A stretch of DNA of 7,358 bases, from contig MHDY01000185.1 in assembly GCA_001803705.1 (NCBI GenBank), positions 5,956 to 13,313 of the forward strand. The letters are read 5' to 3'. Origin of the DNA: Nitrospirae bacterium GWC2_56_14 (GTDB lineage Bacteria; Nitrospirota; UBA9217). The translations under genes were made by a program, and so were the position numbers. Positions 1 through 5,688 of the stretch are shown here, in pieces. Each line of letters begins with the position of its first letter. Positions within the stretch are counted from its first letter, which is position 1. Below the pieces are notes generated by a model. The model ran no database searches. It saw only the letters and a list, made by a program, of their open reading frames with translations, and was not told the DNA's origin.

Positions 1-6
1 GTGCCG

Positions 7-1452
7 TCACTGGACCTGTCCGATCGCGGGCCGATGCTGCGGCCCTCCGCGTCTCCGGGCGGCGTTGCCGCTGGCTCCTGACGCGTTCAGTTTGAAAAAT
101 GCGATGGAAGACTGAAGCTGCTCGGCCTGCGACGAAAGCTGCTCCGCCATGGTGGACATTTCCTCGGCTGCCCCGGCGTTCTGCTGCACCACGAGGTTCA
201 ACTGCTGGATCGCGCTGTTGATCTGGTCTGCGCCGCCTGCCTGTTCTTTTGATGCGGCGCTGATCTCCTGCACCAGCTCCGAGGTCTTCTGGATGTCGGG
301 CACGAGCGTGGCCAGCATGGTCCCGGCGCGAACGGCGATATCGACGCTCGAACCCGATAAATTGCTGATCTCGGCCGCGGCCGCCTGGCTCCGCTCGGCG
401 AGCTTCCTGACCTCGGCCGCCACGACGGCAAAGCCCTTGCCGGCTTCCCCTGCGCGCGCCGCCTCGATCGCCGCGTTCAGTGCCAGTAGGTTCGTCTGGC
501 GGGCGATCTCCTCGATGATGCCGATCTTTTGGGCTATCTGCTTCATGGCGGTCACCGCATCGGTCACTGCCCCGCCGCTTTCCTGGGCGTCGACCGCCGA
601 CTTGCGGGCGATCTTCTCGGTCTGGACGGCGTTGTCGGCGTTCTGTCTTATGGTTGCGTTCATCTCCTCGATCGTCGATGAAGCTTCCTCTGCCGAAGCA
701 GCCTGCTCCGTCGTCCCTCCGGAGAGCTGCGCGGCGCTCGACGACAGCTGCTGGCTTCCCTCGAACACGCCGTTTGACGCGCTCTGCACGTCGGCAACCA
801 CATCGCGCAGTTTCATGACCATGGAATTCATGGATTGCCCGAGTTTGCCCACTTCGTCGTTGCTCCGGATCTCAACGGCCAGGTCGAGATCGCCGGAAGC
901 CAGCTTCTCCATCGAGGTTTTGAGCGATGCAAGGGGCTTCACAATGATCCTGCTGAACAGCATATAGACGACGCCGGAAATGACCACGCCGGCGCCGAGA
1001 CACAGCACGAGGATTATTCCTTGTGCTGTCCGCGTGGCTTCGTCGACATACTTCGTCGTGAACAGGATGCGTGCCGTGCCGATCTGGTCCGCACCCTGCA
1101 TGACCGGGCTGGTAAATTCCAGCAGGTTGTCCTTTCCCGCCGGTTCAATGGCTCCCTTTGTCAGGGTGCTGCCTTGTTTGTCCTGGATGACCGCAAAGGC
1201 CACCTCCCGGTCCCGTGAGATGTCCTTGACATATCCCTCGAGGTAGGTAAAGTTATAGGACAATATGGGCTCCGCTGATATGGCGGCCAGGAACTGGGTC
1301 GTATTGGTACCCTTTTCCGTCAACGCATGCAACAGTGCTCGCTTCTGGCTGATCCCGAGCGTCACGAACAGTGAGATGGTCACCAGAACAAGCACGAGTA
1401 CGATGCTTGCGAGAAACTTTTTCGTTACTGTCCAGTCTTGATAGTGTATCAT
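7..1452 (-). CDS. methyl-accepting chemotaxis protein (transmembrane chemoreceptor)
   Basis: This is an inner-membrane chemoreceptor of 481 residues that should signal through CheW/CheA to the flagella or another che-controlled output. TM1 is at about residues 13-35. An extracytoplasmic domain of about 108 residues follows, and its AFAVIQDKQG stretch and later GADQIGTARIL look like a small PAS/Cache-type fold (inferred). TM2 is at about 144-168 and the HAMP domain at 169-221. The long helical signalling domain has the highly conserved hairpin tip around residues 311-355 (EEIARQTNLLALNAAIEAAR). Likely methylation segments are ASAEEASSTIEEM (252-264) and AGAAEEMSTMAEQ (426-438). The C-terminus is Arg-rich and lacks an NWETF-type CheR/CheB tether. 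The frame stays open upstream to a TTG at 1599. I chose the ATG at 1452 because it puts TM1 about 12 residues from the start, a G7 run lies just upstream, and the predicted transcript starts near 1561. ATGs at 1542 and 1536 remain possible. No other che gene is in view, so the ligand is unknown. The family call is very secure. Confidence 0.9.
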   Translation of the reverse strand: MIHYQDWTVTKKFLASIVLVLVLVTISLFVTLGISQKRALLHALTEKGTNTTQFLAAISAEPILSYNFTYLEGYVKDISRDREVAFAVIQDKQGSTLTKGAIEPAGKDNLLEFTSPVMQGADQIGTARILFTTKYVDEATRTAQGIILVLCLGAGVVISGVVYMLFSRIIVKPLASLKTSMEKLASGDLDLAVEIRSNDEVGKLGQSMNSMVMKLRDVVADVQSASNGVFEGSQQLSSSAAQLSGGTTEQAASAEEASSTIEEMNATIRQNADNAVQTEKIARKSAVDAQESGGAVTDAVTAMKQIAQKIGIIEEIARQTNLLALNAAIEAARAGEAGKGFAVVAAEVRKLAERSQAAAAEISNLSGSSVDIAVRAGTMLATLVPDIQKTSELVQEISAASKEQAGGADQINSAIQQLNLVVQQNAGAAEEMSTMAEQLSSQAEQLQSSIAFFKLNASGASGNAARRRGGPQHRPAIGQVQ

Positions 1453-1567
1453 TGCCCCCCCGTATTCTTCTGTGTCCGCTCCTGCATGCGCGCGTGCAGC
1501 TTGGTCGGCAACCTTGGCAGCATCTGAGCATGCCATAGTCATGTCAAAAAATTTGAACGAGGTATGC

Positions 1568-1596
1568 ATAGTAACAAATAATTTCTCAATTGGCAA
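1568..1596 (-). promoter_or_regulatory. candidate sigma70-type promoter for the chemoreceptor
   Basis: On the minus strand, TTGCCA (1596-1591; five of six matches to TTGACA) lies 17 bases from TACTAT (1573-1568; four of six to TATAAT). Transcription would begin near 1561, about 110 bases ahead of the ATG at 1452. I found no FliA (sigma28) type TAAA/GCCGATAA pair, so there is no sign of flagellar-regulon control. The assignment rests on motif match and spacing only. Confidence 0.5.
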
Positions 1597-1619
1597 CAAA
1601 TTGAGCGCGTAAAATTGAG
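1585..1619. repeat. AATTGAG operator-like repeat cluster
   Basis: CTCAATT (1585-1591) and AATTGAG (1599-1605) form a perfect 7-bp inverted repeat with a 7-base spacer. A second direct copy of AAATTGAG follows at 1612-1619, exactly 14 bases after the one at 1598-1605. The inverted repeat covers the predicted -35 box of the chemoreceptor promoter, which suits a regulator binding site. The motif is AT-rich and short, so chance is possible. Confidence 0.4.
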
Positions 1620-1682
1620 TATTCGCTTTATGCGTTGCTACGGGAGATTTGCGAATAGCAAGCCTTGTGGTGACCGATTTGC

Positions 1683-1711
1683 TTGCATTTTCTCCTGAGT
1701 TATCCTATGGT
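1683..1711 (+). promoter_or_regulatory. weak candidate promoter for the propeller lipoprotein
   Basis: TTGCAT (1683-1688) lies 17 bases from TATGGT (1706-1711). The spacing is ideal, but the hexamers match consensus only moderately (three and four of six). Transcription would start near 1718, giving a leader of about 75 bases to the ATG at 1793. No better pair was found in the gap. Confidence 0.3.
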
Positions 1712-1792
1712 ATTGTAATGATTTCCCATCGAAGGCTTTGTTCGTGTTTATTCTGAAACATTGATGGAGAGCGAGTAGAGAGAGGAGCTGTA

Positions 1793-3472
1793 ATGAACAT
1801 GAAGAGGATCAGTGCTGAAAATAAAGACACGGTGTGGTTTGTGATAACAGGCATGTTTTTGCTCACGACGCTTTTCGTGCTCCTCGGCTCCTGTTCTTCA
1901 GGAGGAGGGGGAGGGGGTCCGTTGCCCGCGCCGCTTGCCGAGCAGTATGCGATCGACGGCGTCGTGGACCTTGCCGCGGTAGGCACAGTTTATGAGAAGA
2001 CCATCGATCTTCTCGACAGCTTCGGAACCGGCACTTCGGTCGGTACGACGACCCTTCAGTACACAATGCTCAATGACGAACGGCATCTCTACATCGCCAT
2101 GGTGTGGACCGATGCCACGCCGACCGCGTTCGATCCAGCCGTTGGGCTCACTGCGTTCGACGGCGTTGTCGTCATGTTCGACAACGACGGCGACGGCACG
2201 TTCGAGGAGAATGAGGATGCCCGCCGACTGGTCATGAACATCTACAGCTCCGGGTACGGCGATCTTCATAGTGTTCCTTCATCAACGTGGAACGATTCTG
2301 ATTCCATCGGGGACGGCCTCGGCAAAATGACCTATTCTACCGCGACTGGCACCGGGATGTACCACGCCGAGTTCCTGATTCCACTGGCGCCGGACGCGAC
2401 CGGCGAGGACGGCATTCTGAACAGGAATACGCGCTTCAACATCAACATCCTGGACAACATCGAGATCTTTTTGCCAGCACCTGCCAGCAACGTCGGCAGC
2501 TTGAGCGGACCTCCCAATATGGTCGCGGGCATGAACAGCAGCGGCTGGCCCTTACTGCCCTATGTCGCGCCAACGCCCCATAATCAGCCGCAGATCCCGA
2601 GCAACCTTACTGGACTTATCGCATTCATCAGCGACCACGAGAATCCGAAGGGCGAACTGTACACCTTCGACCCGGCCACGAAGCTCGTGACCCGCGTGAC
2701 GAATTCCACTGGGCTTTACATTGACGGCGTGTCATTGTCCAACGGCCGCACTCGGATAGCTTTTTACGGCGGACCCAGTTCAACCGACTATACTACCTGG
2801 GAGATCTATACTGTTGACGTGGATGGTAACAACCTGATTACTTTAACAACCAACTCGATTCTGGACGGCCATCCGGCCTGGTCGCCTGACGACAGCAAGA
2901 TCGTCTATGCTTCCTTCCGCGATGGATGGCAGGCGTCTCTCGTGACCATGACCTCGGCAACGGGAGGTGATGAAATGGTTCTCTCGTATGTCACGTCCAC
3001 GACCGCCAATGACAATGATCCCGACTGGCTGCCCGACGGCCGCATCGTATTCAAGACGGACCGGTTCAACCCGTCCCTGCCGGACCAGGTGCGCATCGCG
3101 GTCATGAATGCCGATGGAACAATGGTCACGCAATTGACCAGTTCCCTGGGAACTTCCGACCACGACCCTACGGCAACGAACACGGTCGCTGTGTTCGAGC
3201 GGTTCACGAGGGACACGAACTACAGCCAGGACCCCTGGGCGGTCTACTCCCCCTGGAACATCGTCGAGGCCCGCATCGATGGGACGGGCGAGCGCACCCT
3301 GCTTGCCGACGGCTGGGTCAACTGGCTCCCGGTCCACGACCCTTCCGGACAATATCTCGTTTATCTCAAGAGCGTGGGGTATACCGATGCCCGGCTCATG
3401 ACCAAGGACGGCCGAAATCTGGGCAGGCTGATTCCCGGCATCACCCGGATCCGCTATATTGACTGGAAATAG
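1793..3472 (+). CDS. lipoprotein with DOMON/CBM9-like domain and TolB-type beta-propeller
   Basis: This is a 559-residue envelope lipoprotein of unknown substrate. The N-terminal hydrophobic stretch (about 14-31) ends in the lipobox LGSC, with Cys34 as the lipidation site, followed by SS and six glycines as a flexible tether. Residues about 52-258 look like an Ig-like DOMON/CBM9-related sandwich of the kind found in ethylbenzene-dehydrogenase gamma subunits and carbohydrate-binding modules (inferred from pattern). Within it DNDGDGTFEENE (130-141) is a good EF-hand-like calcium loop. Residues about 272-559 carry PD40/TolB-like propeller blades; the clearest is DGHPAWSPDDSKIVYAS (358-374), with related blades at NDNDPDWLPDGRIVF (406-420) and near 500-525. 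Such domains usually bind proteins or carbohydrates and need not be enzymes. A strong AGGAG (1783-1787), 5 bases from the ATG, supports the start. It stands alone, with no operon partner. Lipoprotein status is fairly sure and the propeller quite sure; the N-terminal fold is tentative. Confidence 0.85.
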   Translation: MNMKRISAENKDTVWFVITGMFLLTTLFVLLGSCSSGGGGGGPLPAPLAEQYAIDGVVDLAAVGTVYEKTIDLLDSFGTGTSVGTTTLQYTMLNDERHLYIAMVWTDATPTAFDPAVGLTAFDGVVVMFDNDGDGTFEENEDARRLVMNIYSSGYGDLHSVPSSTWNDSDSIGDGLGKMTYSTATGTGMYHAEFLIPLAPDATGEDGILNRNTRFNINILDNIEIFLPAPASNVGSLSGPPNMVAGMNSSGWPLLPYVAPTPHNQPQIPSNLTGLIAFISDHENPKGELYTFDPATKLVTRVTNSTGLYIDGVSLSNGRTRIAFYGGPSSTDYTTWEIYTVDVDGNNLITLTTNSILDGHPAWSPDDSKIVYASFRDGWQASLVTMTSATGGDEMVLSYVTSTTANDNDPDWLPDGRIVFKTDRFNPSLPDQVRIAVMNADGTMVTQLTSSLGTSDHDPTATNTVAVFERFTRDTNYSQDPWAVYSPWNIVEARIDGTGERTLLADGWVNWLPVHDPSGQYLVYLKSVGYTDARLMTKDGRNLGRLIPGITRIRYIDWK

Positions 3473-3506
3473 AGAGTCGGAGGCCGCATGGAGCACTGCG
3501 CGTAGC

Positions 3507-3539
3507 CGAGGCTCGCGAGGCAGGAGCGAGAGCACCTCG
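3507..3539 (+). terminator. two-part hairpin after the propeller lipoprotein gene
   Basis: About 35 bases after the lipoprotein stop, CGAGG (3507-3511) pairs with CCTCG (3535-3539). Immediately inside, CTCGC (3512-3516) pairs with GCGAG (3526-3530), with a small AGCA bulge on the 3' side. The structure sits in the gap between two convergent genes, where a terminator is expected. No T-run follows, so it may instead be a transcript-end stabiliser or chance. Confidence 0.25.
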
Positions 3540-3647
3540 AACCGTCGTCATTGGAATCGGGGAGAGAAGGTAGCGTTACTCTCAACCACACCCTCGTGGG
3601 CTGATCAGATCACCTTTAACACCCATTGCCCGTCACGCTGCCTGTTT

Positions 3648-4070
3648 TTACTGCACGGTCACGAGCCCCGTCATGACCGGATGAAGCGAACACTGATAGT
3701 TAAACGTCCCGGCTGACGTAAATTTCAGACAGACCGATACGCCGGGGTTCACCGTTTGATTGAATGTGCCATTAACCGGAACTGTTGTGCTCGTAACAGT
3801 GTGCTGCATTCCACCGGCGTTGGTCCATTTCACCGTTGTGTTGACCGGCACGGTCACACTGCCGGGACTGAAGCCTGCAGCCGTACTCGAGATTATCGAT
3901 ATATCCGTGGTACCGCCGACAGGACATGCCACAACCTGGACCGTGGACGTTGGCGGTGTTCCGCCGCCCCCGCCATAACCGCCGCCCCCGCCGCCGCAGC
4001 TATACAACAGGCCTGCCAGGACGATGAAAAACCCGGCGATCGTTAATCTGCTTTTCCTGTTTTGTTTCAC
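3648..4070 (-). CDS. cupredoxin-domain lipoprotein (amicyanin/plastocyanin-like blue copper protein)
   Basis: This small periplasm-facing lipoprotein (140 residues) should bind a single type-1 copper and shuttle electrons or hold copper. The N-terminus is basic (KQNRKSR), then hydrophobic, ending in LYSC with Cys25 as the probable lipidation site. Tyr at -2 is less usual. A linker of six Gly, Tyr and five Gly follows. The cupredoxin domain spans about 44-140. The ligand set is complete: His90 (GGMQHTVTS) and CSLHPVM, with Cys127, His130 and Met133. The C-x2-H-x2-M spacing matches amicyanin, not plastocyanin or pseudoazurin. Cys49 and Cys114 are additional and could form a disulfide. I chose the GTG at 4070 because it gives a proper signal peptide and AAGGGAG (4087-4081) lies 10 bases upstream. 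An ATG at 4154 in the same frame also has a GAGGGAG before it, but would put 28 extra residues ahead of the signal. The partner redox protein is not in this window. Confidence 0.85.
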   Translation of the reverse strand: MKQNRKSRLTIAGFFIVLAGLLYSCGGGGGGYGGGGGTPPTSTVQVVACPVGGTTDISIISSTAAGFSPGSVTVPVNTTVKWTNAGGMQHTVTSTTVPVNGTFNQTVNPGVSVCLKFTSAGTFNYQCSLHPVMTGLVTVQ

Positions 4071-4080
4071 GGTTATCACG

Positions 4081-4087
4081 CTCCCTT
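4081..4087 (-). promoter_or_regulatory. ribosome-binding site deciding the cupredoxin start
   Basis: On the minus strand this reads AAGGGAG, 10 bases before the GTG at 4070. It favours the GTG that gives a normal lipoprotein signal peptide. A competing GAGGGAG (4164-4158) sits 3 bases before an in-frame ATG at 4154, so the choice is not settled by the site alone. Confidence 0.5.
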
Positions 4088-4370
4088 CAATACAATATGA
4101 ACCCCTCCGGCATTTTGTCGATGGACACACGGGCGGTCCCCGGCCCGTCTGCATTCACTCCCTCATGCTGCAGGAAGATCCACGGTATTTTCCCATTCCT
4201 TGCTGAAAGTCGTCTTAAACGGGACAAATACCGTCTGTTTTGAGATTAGCATCGCCCGGGTGGGCTGTCAAGTGCGGGAGGGGAGCAGGGGTCGGGACGG
4301 AAACCACGATTTTTTTCATATGTTTTTTTATTCCCGTAAAAAGGATCAGCGGATTTAAGGTTCATTTACG

Positions 4371-4399
4371 TTGACAACACCGGAATTGTTCAGTAAACT
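4371..4399 (+). promoter_or_regulatory. sigma70-type promoter for the beta-barrel gene
   Basis: A perfect TTGACA (4371-4376) is followed after exactly 17 bases by TAAACT (4394-4399; four of six matches to TATAAT). Transcription should start near 4406, giving a leader of about 135 bases before the ATG at 4541. This is the strongest promoter match in the window. Confidence 0.6.
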
Positions 4400-4526
4400 C
4401 TTGTAATTCTTTGTTCCGGTATGCCTGTCATTATTCTCATGTTTAGCGTCCTCCGGCATTCCGGAATATACGCCGAAGTTGGGGGACGATTCATAGGATA
4501 CGGAACCTACGATACCACTCGCATAG

Positions 4527-4532
4527 AAGGAG
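4527..4532 (+). promoter_or_regulatory. ribosome-binding site deciding the beta-barrel start
   Basis: AAGGAG lies 8 bases before the ATG at 4541 and is near ideal. It fixes that ATG as the start in preference to the in-frame ATG at 4421, which has no such site. Confidence 0.75.
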
Positions 4533-4540
4533 AGGATACG

Positions 4541-5431
4541 ATGAGAGCAATGATCGCGGTTCTTATCAGGATGGTCGTTTTCCTGATTGCTGTAACACCG
4601 GCTTATGCCGAGAGCAGCTACCCCACGCAAGAAGACCTGCAGGATGATCCCACCACAGTAGTCAATCGACCGGTCAATGTCCAGGGACTGACGGGACTGA
4701 TCATGACCAACTCGGCCTACACGCAGCCCAAGGGCCGCATCGTTGCAGGTCTCTCGGCCATTGCCGAGAACAGTGAGGTGCCTGACTTCAGTATCGTGCA
4801 GGGAATTGCGACGGTCACTGCAGGGATTGCGGACAGGGTCGAGTTCGGGGTGAGGGCACACGTGATCGGGACCAATCTCGGGAGTTCGGCGACGAGCGAG
4901 ATCGGCGTCGGTGACACCGATCTTCTGGTCAAATGGAGAGCCTCGTCGCAGGGAGATACGATGCCTGCAATAGCGTTCGGGCTTGCGTATACGCTGCCGA
5001 CGGGAGATTCCGAGAAAGGACTGCGCGGCGTGGAAAACGAAGGCGTGCGCATCATGGTGATCGGAACTTCCGAAAAAGAAATGCCCGGAGATTATTTCAT
5101 CGGGGTCTATTTTGAAGGGCAGGTCGTAGTCAATGAATGGTCAACGAGGACCGACGCAAATCCCCGGGTCGAAAAATATGGGGTATTCAACGCCGGGCTG
5201 CTCTTCCCGCTTACCGAAGACCGCAACCTGCAAGCGGTCTTTGAATATAGCACCATCGTCAAAAAAGACATCCCATCGATCTACGAAGAAAACCACCGGG
5301 CAACGATGCCTGGTTTACGGTTTGTGACGGAGAATTTCAACCTGAGTCTGGGCGTACAGTTTTACCGTCGTGACGCGGCAGGCGCAACAACCGATGAACG
5401 ATATATAGGCACGATCAGCTACGCTTTTTGA
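4541..5431 (+). CDS. outer-membrane beta-barrel protein, MetA-pathway (phenol degradation) type
   Basis: This 296-residue precursor has a classical signal peptide: MRAM, a hydrophobic core (5-18) and AYA just before the cleavage point, after Ala23. The mature chain consists of alternating hydrophobic/polar strands with Gly and aromatic residues, and ends in SYAF. A terminal Phe is the usual outer-membrane insertion signal. The segment IGVGDTDLLVKWR (121-133) followed by AFGLAYTLPTGD (145-156) is the hallmark I associate with the MetA-like putative outer-membrane channel family named for phenol degradation (PF13557 by recall). Members are widespread and mostly uncharacterised, so a role in aromatic catabolism should not be assumed, and no catabolic gene is nearby. 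The start is fixed by the AAGGAG site. The gene has its own strong promoter and a hairpin right after the stop, so it is probably transcribed alone. Confidence is high for an outer-membrane barrel and moderate for the family. Confidence 0.82.
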   Translation: MRAMIAVLIRMVVFLIAVTPAYAESSYPTQEDLQDDPTTVVNRPVNVQGLTGLIMTNSAYTQPKGRIVAGLSAIAENSEVPDFSIVQGIATVTAGIADRVEFGVRAHVIGTNLGSSATSEIGVGDTDLLVKWRASSQGDTMPAIAFGLAYTLPTGDSEKGLRGVENEGVRIMVIGTSEKEMPGDYFIGVYFEGQVVVNEWSTRTDANPRVEKYGVFNAGLLFPLTEDRNLQAVFEYSTIVKKDIPSIYEENHRATMPGLRFVTENFNLSLGVQFYRRDAAGATTDERYIGTISYAF

Positions 5432-5432
5432 T

Positions 5433-5457
5433 ACCGTTCCGCCGTGTCGAACGGTTT
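5433..5457 (+). terminator. hairpin terminator after the beta-barrel gene
   Basis: ACCGTTC (5433-5439) and GAACGGT (5449-5455) form a perfect 7-bp stem with a 9-base loop, starting one base after the stop codon. Only TTTAA follows instead of a long T-run, so termination may be partial or assisted. Its position directly after the gene supports the call. Confidence 0.5.
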
Positions 5458-5634
5458 AAGGCCCCCTCATTCATTGACCGGGTCGGTCAGCAGCGAGCGA
5501 TCATTTTCCTATCGGTTACCATGATAACAGCACCTGCGCATTGTATGTATCTGGCGCAGTGAGAACCTTCTGAGAATGTCGTCCTCTCTTCTGCTATCGC
5601 AGGGCTCGTGGGCGGCTTTGCGCAGCAATAAGTC

Positions 5635-5648
5635 CTGCTATCGGTCAG
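5635..5648 (+). promoter_or_regulatory. possible activator site upstream of the phosphate transporter promoter
   Basis: CTGCTATCGGTCAG lies 6 bases before the predicted -35 box. Parts of it recur in the same gap: CTGCTATCG at 5591-5599, CTATCGGT at 5509-5516 and TCGGTCAG at 5483-5490. Its centre, near -47, would suit an activator. The leading CTGCTAT partly resembles a Pho-box half (CTGTCAT), but the second half does not match, so PhoB control is only a guess. Confidence 0.25.
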
Positions 5649-5654
5649 TTTCCC

Positions 5655-5683
5655 TTGACGAACCGGGGAAAATTGGGCATAGT
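5655..5683 (+). promoter_or_regulatory. sigma70-type promoter giving a probable leaderless transcript
   Basis: TTGACG (5655-5660; five of six matches) and CATAGT (5678-5683; four of six) are separated by exactly 17 bases. The expected transcript start, 6 to 7 bases after the -10 box, falls on or beside the A of the ATG at 5689. No ribosome-binding site precedes that ATG, and an in-frame TAG at 5680-5682 rules out an earlier start. Together these suggest a leaderless mRNA. Confidence 0.5.
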
Positions 5684-5688
5684 ACCTC

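Larger units (their letters stand above)
1453..1792. other. divergent intergenic control region
   Basis: This stretch of about 340 bases separates the chemoreceptor (minus) from the propeller lipoprotein (plus). It holds a good candidate promoter for the chemoreceptor (1568-1596), an inverted and direct repeat of AATTGAG around it (1585-1619), and a weaker candidate promoter for the lipoprotein (1683-1711). It also has a 7-bp inverted pair, TATTCGC (1620-1626) and GCGAATA (1651-1657), 24 bases apart. I see no convincing small gene or RNA. The chemoreceptor frame remains open across 1453-1599, but the promoter position argues that this part is not translated. Confidence 0.6.
4071..4540. other. 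divergent intergenic control region
   Basis: This gap of about 470 bases lies between the cupredoxin gene (minus) and the beta-barrel gene (plus). It contains the cupredoxin ribosome-binding site (4081-4087) and an in-frame upstream ATG at 4154 that is an alternative cupredoxin start. It also has two T7 runs (4310-4316 and 4323-4329), a near-consensus promoter (4371-4399) and the leader of the barrel gene with a small TCCGG/CCGGA hairpin (4452-4465). The barrel frame is open from an ATG at 4421, but that segment has no ribosome-binding site and lies ahead of a perfect signal peptide, so it is treated as leader. No confident promoter for the cupredoxin gene was found. Confidence 0.55.

Noticed and set aside
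149..967. A 272-codon open frame on the plus strand opposite the chemoreceptor
   Set aside because: It is the exact antisense of the conserved chemoreceptor signalling domain and is rich in Ala, Ser and Cys without a domain signature or ribosome-binding site.
2843..3535. A 230-codon minus-strand frame opposite the propeller lipoprotein
   Set aside because: It has no recognisable motif or ribosome-binding site, and it overlaps clear PD40 blades on the other strand.
4310..4329. Two T7 runs suggesting an intrinsic terminator
   Set aside because: The bases before them are G-rich on one strand and form no self-complementary stem. No plus-strand gene ends there and a minus-strand gene would read them as A-runs.
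4421..4540. An N-terminal extension of the barrel protein from the ATG at 4421
   Set aside because: It lacks a ribosome-binding site and would bury the textbook signal peptide that starts at 4541 behind an ideal AAGGAG.
4355..4861. A 168-codon minus-strand frame across the barrel gene start
   Set aside because: It covers the promoter, ribosome-binding site and signal peptide of the barrel gene, and its product shows no domain or membrane signal.
5534..5559. CTGCGC/GCGCAG inverted repeat as a terminator or operator
   Set aside because: The stem has only 6 bp with a 14-base loop, is not followed by T, and lies about 80 bases past a better hairpin.
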